64,000 nucleotides of DNA from Hyposmocoma kahamanoa (taxonomy: Eukaryota > Arthropoda > Insecta > Lepidoptera > Cosmopterigidae), in contig NW_020653409.1 in NCBI RefSeq assembly GCF_003589595.1, positions 1,361,049 to 1,425,048 of the forward strand, in the 5' to 3' direction. This document shows positions 24,201-36,640 of this stretch, piece after piece (position 1 is the first letter of the stretch; each line of letters starts with the position of its first letter). The position numbers were made by a program, and so were the translations under genes. The notes below the pieces were generated by a model. It was not told where the DNA came from. It did no database searches and saw only the letters and a program-made list of their open reading frames with translations.

Positions 24201-25626
24201 GTTGTACAACAATGAGTTAGAGAAGAACTAGTCATTATGTATCGTCTTACATATATAAAACCTTTTTCAATGTTATTCCAATAGTGTCTATGAGGCGGTA
24301 AACTAGTTCCGGTACTCAAAAGAAAATGTAATAGCTATTCGACAAACAGTCCCGGGATGCGGGTAATTGTAATTGATGCCTTATGTGTTTCTTTGAATTT
24401 TTAAGATTTTGAATTGTGTCATTTTTGCCTAAGCGTGTATGTTCATTTTAGCGAAAGCTGTGTGTACTATTATAGTCCAGCTGAGTCATGGACTCATTTG
24501 ATTTGTATTTCCTTTTTTATAGTATTGCATGCTAAAAAAATAAGTATATTTGTTTTTTCTTTCTCTACAAATGCATTGTGATTGCTGCGCTTATGTTTCA
24601 GGTATTTTTTTACAACGTAATGTCATGGATATACACTGAAGTCAAATCATATTAAGAAAATATTTAACTTGATAATATTTTTACAACAGCGCTATAAAAA
24701 CAGGTGAAGCACGCTCAAATCATTGAAAAAGCCAGTAGGAATTTTATAATTAATATCGAACAGGATGAACCAAAGGAGCACGAAATGGAGAATCGAATGA
24801 CAAAAAATGGCTTCTAAAACACAAGCATAGTAAACAAACGGATAGGTGAGAAATATTAGAGGAAAACATATTAAGCAGTTTTATAAATGAATAAATAACT
24901 GTCACTTCGAATTGTAACGAAACGCACTCAGGCTAATATAAAAAGAAAGTAACAAAACCTCAATAGGAAATTTATCCTACTTCGTTTATAGTTCATAAGC
25001 TTTAGTGCGTCGTCATTGGGAGGTAAAAGGTGATAGCTAACAGCCACTATCCTTTTTTGTCAAACAAAAACTTAATAGAAAATTTCCTACTCGATAGACC
25101 CCATCAATTTCTTTACATAATGCAAGTCATGCAAGCAAGAAATGTTTAGATAGGTTAGTTACTTTGTTGCTGTTGTTTGACCTACTTCTCAGGGAGCTTG
25201 TATTAGGTATCTGTTTTCATCACTTTAGAAGCTAGTCGTAATTACCACACTTGACATGTTCAGTCTATTTACTAATTAACTAACTATTGGCTTAACGCTC
25301 AGTTTCACTAATGAAAGCCACTATTTCTCAAATTGTCAACAATGTTACGTGATCTCGAGTCTCCAAAATCTCATTTTCTCAGTGAAAAGACCTTTTGTAC
25401 AGCCAAGGCCGTTTTGTGCAAATATCATCAATTTTGACCGCGTCTCGTTTCTGCACTACGCTAGCCGACTTGGCGGATACAAAATCTTTGCTTCTCTCTT
25501 ACGCGTATCGGGTCGTAGGATCTTTTATTTCCAGATTAGCAACGCTAACTTAGACGCCATGTCCTATAAAGCTCCTTTTTAGGATAGCTATTATCTATAT
25601 TTTCTAGTTCTTTTTTTCCTTTTCGA
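21216..25626. other. Long AT-rich stretch without recognised genes
   Basis: No repeat family with a second copy in the window and no splice-supported exon was found. The 126-codon open frame at 23472-23852 (+) lacks a start context, motifs and splice support. The GC-richer block at 25380-25570 is unassigned. Confidence 0.4.
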
Positions 25627-26608
25627 TTATCCGCTCACGCGATGCGCTCCTTCTACCACAAAATAGCGGCTATTTGGTTTCGCAAAATAGAAAAGGATTC
25701 AGTTTAAATACAAGTTTTTATAAATAAAAAATATTATTCTGCATTGCTAAATGAATACCCTCCGTACTACCAACAAAAACATCTCAAATAAAATGCAGTA
25801 ATACACCGCCAATCCTGCACTTAAAAAGCACTAATGAAATTTTTGGCGTACTTGGATAAATATGATAATATTCCGTTTGAGTGGTTCTAACGTTTACCAT
25901 GAAATTACTCCTTAAAGTATAGTTTATAAACATTTATATTCAGGGTAAACTTAAAAAACGCTACTTACGGTATGTTTTCATTAAATAAACACCGAAATCA
26001 CCAGCCCAAACAATAACACGAAGAGTTATTCAACCTTATCCCTTCCTCTCCTTTCCATCAGCGGACCACCCGTGCCGGACTGCGTTGCCACAGAAGGACG
26101 GTCAGTTCAATACCGTCCAGCACTAAAAAGTTTGGCAATTCGTTTCTATGCCGAACCATCAAATTGTGGAATCAACTCCCGCCGCATATATTCCCACCCC
26201 TCTATAACATCGGGTCCTTCAAACGTAGTGTGAAGAAGCATTTGGCCAGACCGGCAAAATGATAGTGACGTAGTGAAGATATTTGTGTTTTCCATCCGTT
26301 ACTCTCATCTCTGGACTGTATTCGCACTTTCCATCAGGCGCGGTGCAGTCATTTTGCCGAGTCACAAAAAAAAAAAAAAAAAACACACACACTTTGTCGT
26401 GACGTATTTTTGAAGTTGTTTATTTTTTTTAAATGACAGACCCAGGCATTAAAAACTTTATGGTTTGCTAGAGTAGTTACCGAAATAGCAATTAATTATT
26501 TCTTTTACCTGTTATAACTTCGATATTCGATAAATCGGTATAAAATCATCACCGGCACCTCTAGGTGTGGTATGCGTCTACGGCTGCATGTATCGCGTGA
26601 GCGGATAT
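25627..26608. mobile_element. TTAA-type MITE family D, copy 1, with nested LINE
   Basis: The ends are CCGCTCACGCGAT at 25631 and ATCGCGTGAGCGG ending at 26604, a perfect 13-bp inverted repeat. Flanking tetranucleotides are TTAT and ATAT, consistent with a decayed TTAA duplication. Two further copies (46547-47071 and 53551-54152) share the ends and the interior, and copy 3 has exact TTAA on both sides. TTAA duplication is typical of piggyBac-superfamily elements, and the family has no coding sequence of its own. This copy is lengthened by a LINE insertion at 26020-26383. Confidence 0.85.
26020..26383 (+). mobile_element. 5'-truncated LINE nested in MITE D copy 1
   Basis: The other MITE copies read continuously through AACACACACGATTGTCGTGA where this copy carries about 364 extra bases. 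The insert starts with an open frame (26020-26262) whose product includes FHQRTTRAGLRCHRRTVSS and RTIKLWNQLPPHIFPPLYN, the C-terminal tail of a non-LTR retrotransposon protein. It ends with an 18-base poly(A) at 26366-26383. ACAC-rich sequence on both sides is the probable target duplication. It is 5'-truncated, as is usual for target-primed reverse transcription. Confidence 0.85.
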
Positions 26609-27834
26609 GATGCTAGTTCTGGTATATTTGTACATCGGCGTGTTACATAATGGCTATCAGCGACTTCATTTTCTGTACTGAGCTATTTATGCGACTTGTT
26701 TTAAACGACTTTAGCAGACTAGTCTAATCAAGAAAGCTTCCAGCTGAACACGCTGTTCTTCTTTTCAACGTCGTTAATTTAAAAACTTGAAATGGTATAT
26801 CAGGAACGCAGCAAACGTTAATTCATTGTGTTTTGCCATTTGCAAGGTAGGTGTAATTTTAAGTATGTGAATGTAATTAGAAAAGCTTTGTTTATGATTG
26901 AACGTTACGCAGGTTCCCTGCAAGATATGACTCTTTATTCAATTCCCCATACTGTGCCTCACGTTTCATACATTATTGTTATGGATGACTGGTAAAAACT
27001 ACAAGTAATTAAAGAAATAATCACGAAGGTCCTAAGAAATAAAGTTTATTTTGACCACGAGCGCTAAACACGCGTAAGTTGAACGTTCCAGCCTTCAAGT
27101 GTGCTTTTCCTCAGGGAGATGTATAGCTTTCATAATTCAAGAAGAATGAGTAATTAGCTGGTGCAGCGCTGCAGTGAAATTTGTCTTGTGGTTACCCGAT
27201 GAAACTCCAGTTAATGAATATTTACTAGCACATTGTAATACTCCAACTTTGTTCAGACTGGTTTTAGTCATGAAATATATATGTTTTCCTTTCCTCTAGT
27301 GCTTTAGTATTTTATGTGGCTGACTTTTGTGCCAGTAGGTGTTATTAAATAAGTCTTACGTACAGTATTAACTTTACTTTTTTTTTTCCTCTGTATCTGT
27401 TTCATTATTTTGACATCAAAGTAGTTACATTAAACAATTACTATCATTAAAATTTACCCAAATAACTATCACCACGTTTAAATTACTAAGTGACTTATTA
27501 AATTCATGTAAGCACGCCTATGTGATATTATTTTAAAAAAACCAACATGTTACACTTAGTTCAGTCTATTCAAGTCCATATGAGTAAATGTATATTATGT
27601 CGGCGAGATTTCTCGGTCTCGCTCGCCGGCGGAAAACCACCTTTAGTGTAGTTCGATGATCTCGTCGTTATCAAAATCGTGTCCATGAAAAGAATTTTGT
27701 ATATTAATGAGGTAACACCATTAGAGCAATAATTTTTGACGGCTTTTTTTCAAACCTTTCATGCCTATTCTTAAAATGCGCGCCCTTTAAAATGACCATA
27801 GACAATAAAACATTTTAAAAGAAAAAAAGTTATT
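26609..27834. other. No recognised gene
   Basis: Unassigned apart from a small GC-rich inverted repeat at about 27600-27628 (CGGCGAG with CTCGCCG). Confidence 0.4.
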
Positions 27835-28268
27835 TTTTAACCGACTTCAAAAAAGGAGGAGGTTCTCAATTCGACTGTATGTTCTTTTTTTTGTATGTAT
27901 GTTACGCGGTAACTCCGGTATTTGTGAACCGATTTTCATGATTCTTTTTTGTTGGAAAGGCGGTAATTCCATAGTGGTCCCATTTCATTTTGAAGAAAAT
28001 CATCCATCTCGAAGGGGGCTGTTCACGCATGAAGTTTCATTTTTATAAATAGCGCCTAACTTTAATTTAGGAGCAATTACTTTAATGGTTGATTTTGCTA
28101 TTTCTCCAATTCAATGCGTTTTTCTCTCAATATACTTTGAGTAGTATCGTAGTGAGAACCTATTTTTATTATCTCCAGTGTCAAGTCCTGTATAGGGGCG
28201 AACTAGGGGATATTTCAATAAAACTTAGCAAATAGACGTAATTCCACGTACTTTTGAGGTCGGTTTTT
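27835..28268 (+). mobile_element. Family B MITE, copy 2 (near complete)
   Basis: The left end TTTTTTAACCGACTTCAAAA (27833-27852) and right end CTTTTGAGGTCGGTTTTTTT (28251-28270) form an imperfect inverted repeat of about 14 bp. The interior shares GGAGGAGGTTCTCAATTCGA, TTTTCATGATTC and AGTGGTCCCATTT with the 41 kb and 48 kb copies. No coding sequence is seen. The sequence corresponds to a repeat I associate with moths and butterflies; its formal name and superfamily were not established here. Confidence 0.75.
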
Positions 28269-29269
28269 TTAGTACTCTGTACTGATTTATTTGTTTAATG
28301 GTAGCTTTTTGGCCAACTCACCACTCTAATAAAATATAAAATAATGTACACAGAGTTTAGTAGCATTCGAAATAATTAATAATTTTCAAATGGTTTTAGT
28401 TGATAAAGTACGAAAGCAGAGCTAACTTCAGCGTTAAAAGTAAGTACTAAGTATGTACCTAAAAACTTTGACTTTACTACTCTGGTTGCGTGTTTCGTTG
28501 ATTTTAACTACCCGATCTAGTTAACTAACTTAACTCGTAAATTATGGTCATGTTTATATACATTTGGTTGTAACAGTAAACTCACCGCGTACGTACCGAC
28601 AATCGTAACTGTATTCAAAATGCTTCGATTATGGTTATCTATGTCAAAAATTGAAAAAGAATGAAAACTACAATACATAAAATGCTATATAATATAAAAG
28701 AGTAAGTGATTCTTCTTTGATTATTAATTATTTTTTTTTAGTATCGTCAAATATATGGGGTATCAACGGGCTCCCCTGATGAACACTCTCTCATAACTTA
28801 ATTTCAAATAAATTTAATTTCATTTCGTGTCATTGTACAACTTCAAAGAAATCACAATCCAGCTATATATTGGACAAATAAATAAACAGTACTTTATTTG
28901 TCTACATTTACATAATAATTTAGACTTGACTTCGTCTGTAGTTACATCCTGTTATGTAGATTAAAAGATAAAAGAGTTACAGCTTAACCTGTATTTCAGA
29001 GTCTACCTTTTTGATGAAATTCGCTACATTTTATCGGAAGTCGTTAGACGTATCGAGAAGTTCCAATAAAACAATCACAAATCAGTAAAAAGTGTCGATT
29101 AGAACACTTTTGGCTCCAAATTTTAAGAGAAAAAATATTTACGTAACTCTATTCAGAATTTGGTTTCTTCGAACTGAAAGTTTCGTTCATTATCTATCTG
29201 ACGACTGCTATGGTACAGCGGGTTCTATTTAGGACCAATTTGGGAAACTAACTTTTCTAAATTGGTAAA
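28269..29269. other. Nothing recognised
   Basis: There is no recognised exon or repeat other than a possible retroelement tail near 28890-28920, similar to one at 18.87 kb. Confidence 0.4.
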
Positions 29270-29340
29270 TTGTTGCAAGGAACTTTCTAATTTGAGACCA
29301 TGTCATTTGATTTATTTGTCTAGCATATTATTATTATTAT
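29270..29340 (+). mobile_element. SINE S4 tail fragment
   Basis: The sequence GGAACTTTCTAATTTGAGAC then ATTTGTCTAGCATATTATTA resembles the tail of the tRNA-headed SINE at 60395-60655 (GGAATTTCCTAGTTTGAGAC, TTTGTCTCTATAA). It ends in a short ATT repeat. The tRNA-like head is missing. Confidence 0.45.
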
Positions 29341-30580
29341 GAGTTTTCAAATTCTCGCGTTTCTCTTGGCCTAAAAATATTTCTTTTTGTTTTTAAAATT
29401 GCCAACGCGAAATTTCTCTGCAATGGCACAATCGGACAGGGTCCGGGGTTTAGGTTCCACAAACGGCAAACGCCACGTGTCATGTCGAGAAGTACCGCTG
29501 TCTGCATTTGTACTTTAAGCGATACGCTATAGAAATCCGACCGGCTAAAGTTGTTAACAAGGCTGGATGGAATTTGCATTTGAATTTGATTTTGCGCTCA
29601 AAACAGTTAGGTTTATTTCAGATTATTAAATATTGTTATTATTTGTATTGTAAGTTAGTATAATAAAAACAAAATTAAGTTGCTTGTACCTCAGTCCTTT
29701 ACAATTGCTCTTAGCCCCAAATTTCAAATCCAGACCGTTTCAAAACCTCAGAGGAAAACAAACGTAATAATATTATCTGGAATGCAGTTGTGCACAATTC
29801 AGCAACCATTACAACAGACAGCAAAAATGCTAAATCCATTAACTGGTAAATGCATAGTTTATATCTGTAGAGCTAATTTTGTGATACCTACCGCAATGCC
29901 GTAGTGTTGACTCGCCAAACGTGTTGTAAGGTAGTGATGGGAATTTGACGATAAAATCTATTGATATACTAAGAAGTGAAACGGTTTTAAAATATAAAAA
30001 AATATGGTTACGGAAACAACAAGTATTACATAATATGTATAGGCAGTGTATAACGATGCTTTGTCTGGAGAGAAAATATTAGAATTATATTACGTCGTCA
30101 ATTTCCCTTTAACCAATATCCTTGTGACGTCATTACTTAACCCTGACTAAGATATATGGACGACGAGCGCGATAATTAATATCAATCAATCTACATAATA
30201 CACTCATTATAGTCACATAACCAAACGTATACCTGTCATATGATTCAATGAAAGGTTGGCGAAGCAAATTCAGAGCAACTTCCAGATGATGAGATATAAT
30301 ATAATGTTTTCGAATAAGTTTGTGGATCTGTTTCTTTAGTTACAAGTGTATAACTTTGGCAAATATGAGGTTTAAACCTCTGTTATTACTTATGGAACGG
30401 TAGAGTTATTTGTAGGAACATTAAGATTAAGGCTTTAAATTGATGAAATTGAGTTGGGTTGAGGGGTGCCGAAAATGTTGACGATGTTCTTTTTTTTGGA
30501 GTTATGATAATACGTGGAGCACGTTAGTCGCCAGTTTCTGGATCTCCCCGTTGGTTCAAATACTGTATAATACATTACAC
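29341..30580. other. Unassigned; GC-richer block near 29.4-29.58 kb
   Basis: The minus-strand frame 29337-29579 follows the GC-richer block but is not recognised. It could be a retroelement scrap. No splice-supported exon was found. Confidence 0.35.
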
Positions 30581-30582
30581 TC

Positions 30583-30945
30583 TCACCTATCAAAAGAAAG
30601 GAACTGCGCATTCTAAAAGCCAGTTTAACAGGTCCTGGTCCATATAATAAACACCTTTTCAATCTAGGTATCACGAACAGCCTTTAAAGCAGAGCGTGCT
30701 TGGAGGAGGAGGAAATGGACGCATACATTCTACTACAATGTTCCGGCGTAGTCAACGACAGGGCACAAAGTAGCTCGGAGTGCCAAGGTCGCTTTCCAAA
30801 GTCTTCAGCAAACCCAAAAGGGGGGGCTGAGATTCTCGAAAGAGCTTGGTTGGCACGAATAAGACCCTGCACTCAGCAGACACAAAATAGGCGCCTGAAC
30901 ATCTAGTTGCGGACAACAGCCCGTTACATCTTACCATGCACTCTC
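30583..30945 (+). pseudogene. LINE C-terminal region (RNase H-type element) remnant
   Basis: From about 30583 the frame reads RKELRILKASLTGPGPYNKH then LFNLGITNSL, a stop, then RACLEEEEMDAYILLQCSG. The pattern (LTG.G..N.HL..LG, C..C.EEEET..H.L..C) is that of the region after the RNase H domain in RNase H-bearing insect non-LTR elements. Here one Cys of the first pair reads Ser, and the usual His aligns with YI. Homology fades after about 30870. The following AAAATAGGCGCC block is shared with the scrap at 10.2 kb. Confidence 0.65.
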
Positions 30946-31685
30946 ACCTAAACCATATTATAATAAAACAACTACTTAGTATGATTTCATATGCTTGTAT
31001 GTGAGCACGCCCTCATCTGGCGATGCACTCGCGTTGCATACGGACATTCGTTAGAGAATTGATGCGTTCGCTCGGTGTTTGAAATTGATATCAAATAGTA
31101 CGTCCTTATTGTTGTGTTTATGGTTGTTTGAATAAGAGTAACTCAGATTTGTAATTGTTCGGCATTTCATTTTCACACACCTATAATCGAGATACCAATC
31201 CGCTGTGCTGGTATAAAAATATCAATACAAAAAACTATCTTAAAATAGTACCTAATTTATTTCAAATTATGTTTATAACCTGCAGGTACAACTAAAATAA
31301 TAAAGTGCCAACCCTACGCTCCGAGAGACATGAAGAGGCGGAAATTGAACCACTGGTCTAATTATACTGTGCCTAAATCTTTTGTTGTATATTGTTTACG
31401 CTTACTATGTTTTGGTAATCTAGCAAAGCTTCATAACATAGTACTTATGGCCAAGTAGTAGATTAAAAATTGGTTAAATGGACGATGTTTAATCATTTTG
31501 TTTTTGAATTTGCAAATTTTAAAACGTTTTCCAGAACATTGTCAAATATATTTCTTATAAAAAATAACTATTAGACAACATCACGTACATAGCTTTTATC
31601 CCAAAGTAAGTAACTAAGGCACTTGTGTTATGCAATTGGAAACAACGAAGGTACCATAAACACCAAGATCCGAGACATCATAGAA
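30946..31685. other. Nothing recognised
   Basis: No exon or repeat family was recognised. Confidence 0.4.
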
Positions 31686-31686
31686 A

Positions 31687-31800
31687 AGGTAGTTTTTTTA
31701 CAATGACCCGGCCGGGGATTGCACTCGGGATCATAGAGATGGCGACACCATGAAAATCGATGTGCAAACCACTCGACTACGGAGGTCATCGACAAATCTT
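31687..31800 (-). mobile_element. tRNA-derived SINE S3 (minus copy)
   Basis: The minus strand reads CTCCGTAGTCGAGTGGTTTG, CATGGTGTCGCCATCTCT and CCCCGGCCGGGTCA. This is the tRNA-like head of a SINE whose plus-strand relative is at 33410-33630 (CATGGCGTCGCCATCTCTGA). The B box is degraded. Confidence 0.6.
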
Positions 31801-32074
31801 TTATCTTAACAGTCAATAGCGAACAACTTCTTTGATGATGCAGTTTTTGCAACATACTGGACACTTTGAATAAAGTCATACAAGCACAAGTTGTGAAATT
31901 GCAAATTTCATAACAACTAATTCACAAACCAATCAATCTAAATTATTATAAATTATCAGTTAGTTACGAATTACAACCTTGATTTTTATTATTAATGTCC
32001 ATTTGACAGGCGATATCGGTTAAATTGCAGTTATTCTTAACTGCAATATGTTTTGTAAATGTTTTAACAACTGT
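31801..32074. other. Nothing recognised
   Basis: A short stretch between the SINE and family A without recognised content. Confidence 0.4.
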
Positions 32075-32355
32075 TATGAGTTTTTTTTATAATATCAAGT
32101 AACGGAACGAACAAGTCATGCGCCTGATGGTAAGCTACACGCCTGTCCATAACAGTTGCAGTGCCGCGCAGAGTAAAGATCTGAGGGGCACTGCCACTGC
32201 GCCCGTCACCCTGAGATATAAGTTGACAAGTCCCATGTGCCTGTAATTTCACCAACACCCTTACCCTTCAAAACCGGAACACAGTAATGCCAACATTACG
32301 ACTTGGCGGCAGAAATAGGTAAGGTGGTAGTACTTACCGGGACGAACACTTTCAC
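32075..32355 (-). repeat. Family A repeat, copy 4 (minus, near full length)
   Basis: This copy spans both ends of the family: on the minus strand it begins with GGAGCTC, TGTGAAAGTGTTCGTCCCGG and the CCTATTTCTGCCGCC block, and ends with TACTTGATATTATAAAAAAA. It is a useful reference for defining the roughly 280-bp unit. Confidence 0.8.
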
Positions 32356-32384
32356 AAGGAGCTCTGATGCTTACCTAAAGAGCA

Positions 32385-32560
32385 CTTTAGTTTTTAATGA
32401 AAAATTATTAATAAAAAGATTTTTTTCCTTCGACCCGGCTGGATTCGAACCCACATCTTCTAGCAAATCGAACGAACCAACAGACCTTACGAGTTTTTCT
32501 ATGAGCTTGTTGCAGATCCTTATTTTTGTTTTTTTAACGACTTTTTTGCTGTAGCGCCAT
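32385..32560 (-). mobile_element. tRNA-derived SINE S1 (minus copy)
   Basis: The minus strand carries AGATGGCGCTACAGCAAAAA, GTTGGTTCGTTCG, the B box GGTTCGAATCC and CGGGTCGAAGGAAAAAAATC. The head and tail match the plus-strand copy at 20335-20430, and the AGATGGCGCTACAGC block also matches 42.53 kb. Confidence 0.65.
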
Positions 32561-33409
32561 CTGTGATAAATGTATTTCTTCACTCAGCCAAATACCGGTA
32601 GGTTTATGTATAGGTATAGATAGTTCACAAAAAATAATTATATATCATGCTGGTAAAACATCCTGACATTCGGTAAACTTAATTTTAATGAAATATTGCT
32701 TTCATAATTGAACGAATACTTAATATCACGAAATCTCTGTTAAATTTGATTTTATCAACGAAAATTTTACGATTTCTTTGCAAATTTAGAAATGGTGGAA
32801 AATATTACATTTCAAGAACATAGAATGCAATGTGGTATTGTGGTGGAATTAACTGACTTATTGTTAGTAAATTATTGACCCCCAGATAGACTATTATGAG
32901 CACTGAGGCCCAATCTACTAATTTTCTTGAAACCATAAGTCATTGTAGTTCCATTGAGATTGCAATGCATTTATTATTTGCCATTCTGTGAAAATCTAGT
33001 CGCAATGGCAGTTGAGATGGTATATTCATTAATTCAATTACTAATTATCGATGTTGCCTTACTAAAGTCACCATGGAAATTGTTATACATATCTTAATTT
33101 TTATCTAGTTTAAACTGCCATTTAGTCGTCAAATAATATTAATACACTATGCCATCAACGTCCATCGACTCGCTATTGAAGAGCAGGATACCAAAAAATT
33201 GTAAAGGCAGTAGAGTAGTAGCTCGATGGCTAGCCACTGACAAGTAACTACTCTGAACTTTTGGCAGAATAAATACCAAACGCTCAAAATCTCGTAGGTG
33301 GTTTGGACACCGTCAACACACAACTGAGATGATTTAAAATTACCGGACTTGAGCCCTTGGATGGTTTTAATTAAATGCTAAGAAAGATCCTTTAAAATTT
33401 AACAATAGA
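32561..33409. other. Nothing recognised
   Basis: AT-rich; no exon or repeat family was recognised. Confidence 0.4.
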
Positions 33410-33630
33410 TGTAAAACGAAGTGGCTCGCACACCGCTTTTCATGGCGTCGCCATCTCTGACGTCCTGGACTCGATTCCTGGCCGAATCAATGTAGAAAAA
33501 CTTTTCTATATTGTCTCTAGTCTGGGCGTTTGTGGTACTTTCGTTTGTTTTCAATTTTCATAACACAAGTACTTTAGTTAGTTACTTTGATATCGGAGCA
33601 ACGTATGTGATATTCAATTTTTTTTTAATC
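33410..33630 (+). mobile_element. tRNA-derived SINE S3 (plus copy)
   Basis: The head reads CATGGCGTCGCCATCTCTGA then CTGGACTCGATTCCTGGCCG, with a B-box-like GACTCGATTCC. It is followed by a SINE body with TTTGTGGTACTTTCGTTTG and CATAACACAAGTACTTTAG, ending near a T run at 33620. The body lacks tRNA features. It is a typical insect tRNA-headed SINE layout. Confidence 0.65.
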
Positions 33631-35160
33631 CATCATGGTTACACAGTAAGGTGTACAAATCGCTTGCATATTTAAATATGATAAGTTACACAATTGGCAA
33701 GTCGGAGTTAACAGATTTTTTCTTTTTTTTCTATATTGGTGAGAATTTTGGTAAGACGTTCATAAGGTAATAAGAGGTTCATAATCTCAATAGTTTCTTA
33801 CAATAGCAGAAGTTCATAAATAGGAAAGAACTGTGATACTGAATTTTGATATAGACAGCCAGTGATATTTTTCTTAAAGTAACTCTTTGAATCGTAAACA
33901 ATTTATCGACACGATCCCATCACTACATCACGACAGTTTCGGGTTACAGTGAACAAAAAAGCACGATGCTCATTGGAAATTTATCTGGCCTGACCTAGAC
34001 AATGCTGCATTCACTCGCTAATGAAATTTGAACGAGCTCCTCCATTACTTCTTCGTTTGTAACTGTACTCATTTTACCGTTTTCTTTTTTTTTGCTAGGA
34101 GATTTATTTGTTTAAAAGATTTGAGTTATAGCTAATACTTGCGCTGATTTATAACATCACCAGTGTTCTCAAAATTGTTGCATGCATTATTTATACTATT
34201 TATCGTCATCATTGCAGTAGACGACAGGTATAATATGTTCACTCTGGACAGAGGAGTCTATGAAGGGTCACAATTGCAACCAATTTTTAGCTTTATGCGT
34301 TGCAGTGAGTTTTAGATCTGGCTAGGGTCGACCGAGATCATGGTGGGTCCGTACTGAATGTTGCTGTACATTAGTTTGCTTAATCGCGTGCAGTCTGTAT
34401 TATTAAAATCATTACTTGCAATACAGGCTGAGTAAACAATTTTTATAAACTGTCGGAAGCCTTTGACAATTCGTATGACGAATTTATATCTCAATACAGT
34501 CTACAAAACTTCTTCAAAACACAAATTGCAATAAGAGCCCTTCATTTTATGCACTGTGTAAACCCGTATTCGAAAACTCACAAGTCTGAAATTTAGTTAA
34601 GGTAAATAAAAAGTTTTCAAAGAATGTGAAATCCCTTAACCCGCATTGGGTCTGGTGGAGCACCTACACATTTTCACAGGAGACACATGACTGGACATGG
34701 CAAAATACAGGTTGTTAAGAGACGTTACGAACTTGACTTTCTATTTAGTAATAACTGATTACGTTACATCATCGCATATAATATATGTACATATACACTA
34801 ATAGATACAAAATTATACGGTTCCTTACTCGATATGAACCTGGCATACTTTTTCTATATATTTTATTACACAAAGTCTATCGCCAATTGCACAACCATCC
34901 ATTAGCTTTAATGCTCCATTAAGTAACATACTGTCTCTAATTTTGTTTTAATAAACTAAAGGACCGTTAATGACGCTTTCAATTTAATGATCTTTTCTGC
35001 AACTCGCTGTAAAAGTCTGAACACTTTCAAAAAATCGTCATTTTGCTTAGCCGGAATTAGGCACTTCCATTCTCCACTTGTCCCTTTTCACCATTTGGAA
35101 TTCATTAACATCTCTAAGTCCAGTTGCAGACTAACTGGAAGCTATTCGGTAAGATTACTG
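33631..35160. other. Nothing recognised
   Basis: AT-rich; there is no splice-supported exon and no repeat family with a second copy here. Confidence 0.4.
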
Positions 35161-35392
35161 ATTGCTACCTCCGTGGCTGAACGGTTACCACTCCGCACTG
35201 CCACGCAGAGGTCCCGGGTTCGATTCCCGGGCCGGGAGAAATATTTGTATGGCCTACATTTGTTTCTCTCGTGAGTTTGGGTGTACTTTTGTGGTTGCCT
35301 ATGTGTGTGTCCATAGCGCTCGCGACAAGGTTTCCCTAGTTTGGGGGGTATGTTGAGTGTGTGCTTTATTATCATTATTATTATTAATCATA
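35161..35392 (+). mobile_element. tRNA-derived SINE S2, copy 1
   Basis: The head has an A-box-like TGGCTGAACGG and a perfect B box GGTTCGATTCC inside GTCCCGGGTTCGATTCCCGG. The body has TATTTGTATGGCCTACATTT, CTCTCGTGAGTTTGGGTGTA and CATAGCGCTCGCGACAAGG, and the tail is (ATT)n at about 35370-35392. Two more copies form an inverted pair at 50.4-50.77 kb. No acceptor stem closes around the head, so it is not a tRNA gene. Confidence 0.8.
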
Positions 35393-35649
35393 ATCATTAT
35401 AAGATAAAGTCTCATATTATGTGCTGACTTAATTCTTGGATTACCATAACCATTGGTAATATCATTTCATACGAACTCCGCAGCTGGGCATAGATTTTCT
35501 GTAAGCATGCTCACCTTGAGCATGCAAGCCTAATTTGACGATTTTAAAATTTGTCGTAAGTCCAGTTCTTAGATTTAGGTCTTCGCGATTAGTTACATAA
35601 TGGAAATGAAACTAATTGATAATATTGCATATAAAGGATTAATACAATA

Positions 35650-35725
35650 CTTTACCATATTATTATGAGTCAGCCGTGATCATGGGATTTGTCCAGAAAT
35701 GTTGGTTTATTTAAAAAAAAGACTT
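35650..35725 (+). mobile_element. PLE terminal-repeat scrap
   Basis: The sequence GAGTCAGCCGTGATCATGGG then TTTGTCCAGAAATGTTGGTT is a diverged plus-strand copy of the PLE core (CAGTCAACCGTGACCATGGG, ACGTCGGTTTG). Confidence 0.5.
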
Positions 35726-35994
35726 CACAGAAAGTTCAAGTGGTCAAAATTTTAAAAACCTTCATCATACATTTTCTCAATATTGATCTCAACCAATCAA
35801 AGAAGTGGAAAAAGGTAATATCTAGAAGCATTTTTAATATTAGAATTGTAAATGTAGAATATATATTATTACATTCATTAATGCCCTATCCCTATGCATT
35901 TTATGTTCAATGTTGGACTGCATAGAAACGCCTAAAATTGTTATTGGACCTCTACGTAAATTTATGGTCTGTACATAGTTATTAAACACTCTTA

Positions 35995-36640
35995 ATTCAA
36001 TTCAATATTCTTTATTGCACAATAAACAAGCAAAAATACAAAACAATAAAAAATACAGTGTACAACAGGCGGCCTTATTGCTAAATAGCAATCTCTGCCA
36101 GGCAACCTTGGGGTGATAGGATAAACTAAAAGTAGTAATAATAATAGAGGGCGCAATAAATATGATATTATTATTAAACATCATAATATATGAATGAAAT
36201 AAATAATAAATATCTACTAACATATAAATTACATAAATACTTAAATACTAATATAATACATACAAATAAATATATTATCACCACAGAAGAGGAAAATTAA
36301 AAAATTAAAAAAAAAAGAAAACCAATAAATAAGACAGCAGAGTAGAATTTATAATTTAAGGTAATGAGCCTTAACTAGGATTTTAAATGACTCAATAGTC
36401 TTTGCTCGTCTGATCGACTCAGGCAGGTCATTCCACAGCTTGATGCTCCTAATAGTGAAGGAGTTGGAAAAGTATTTTGAGGAATGGATAGGACAGTTCA
36501 GAGAAAGAGTAGAAGAAGAGCGCAAGGTGCGACAGAGAGTACTGCTATGATATTCAAAACAACTCTTAAGATAAGCAGGAGAAGTTGGATTAAAAAGGAT
36601 ATGCATATGCATATGCACACCTACACCCTCAACCATAAAC
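35995..36640 (-). pseudogene. 5'-truncated LINE with C-terminal RT tail
   Basis: The minus strand translates to SFTIRSIKLWNDLPESIRRA then KTIESFKILVKAHYLKL, stop at 36349, which is the typical C-terminal end of a non-LTR retrotransposon protein (S....IWN.LP..I). Its untranslated region runs to about 36000, where the minus strand ends AATAAAGAATATTGAATTGA, a repeating tail. Within it, at 36077-36092, ATTGCTA and TAGCAAT form a hairpin flanked by CTGGCAGAG and AAGGCCGCC, as in two other LINE tails. Confidence 0.75.
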
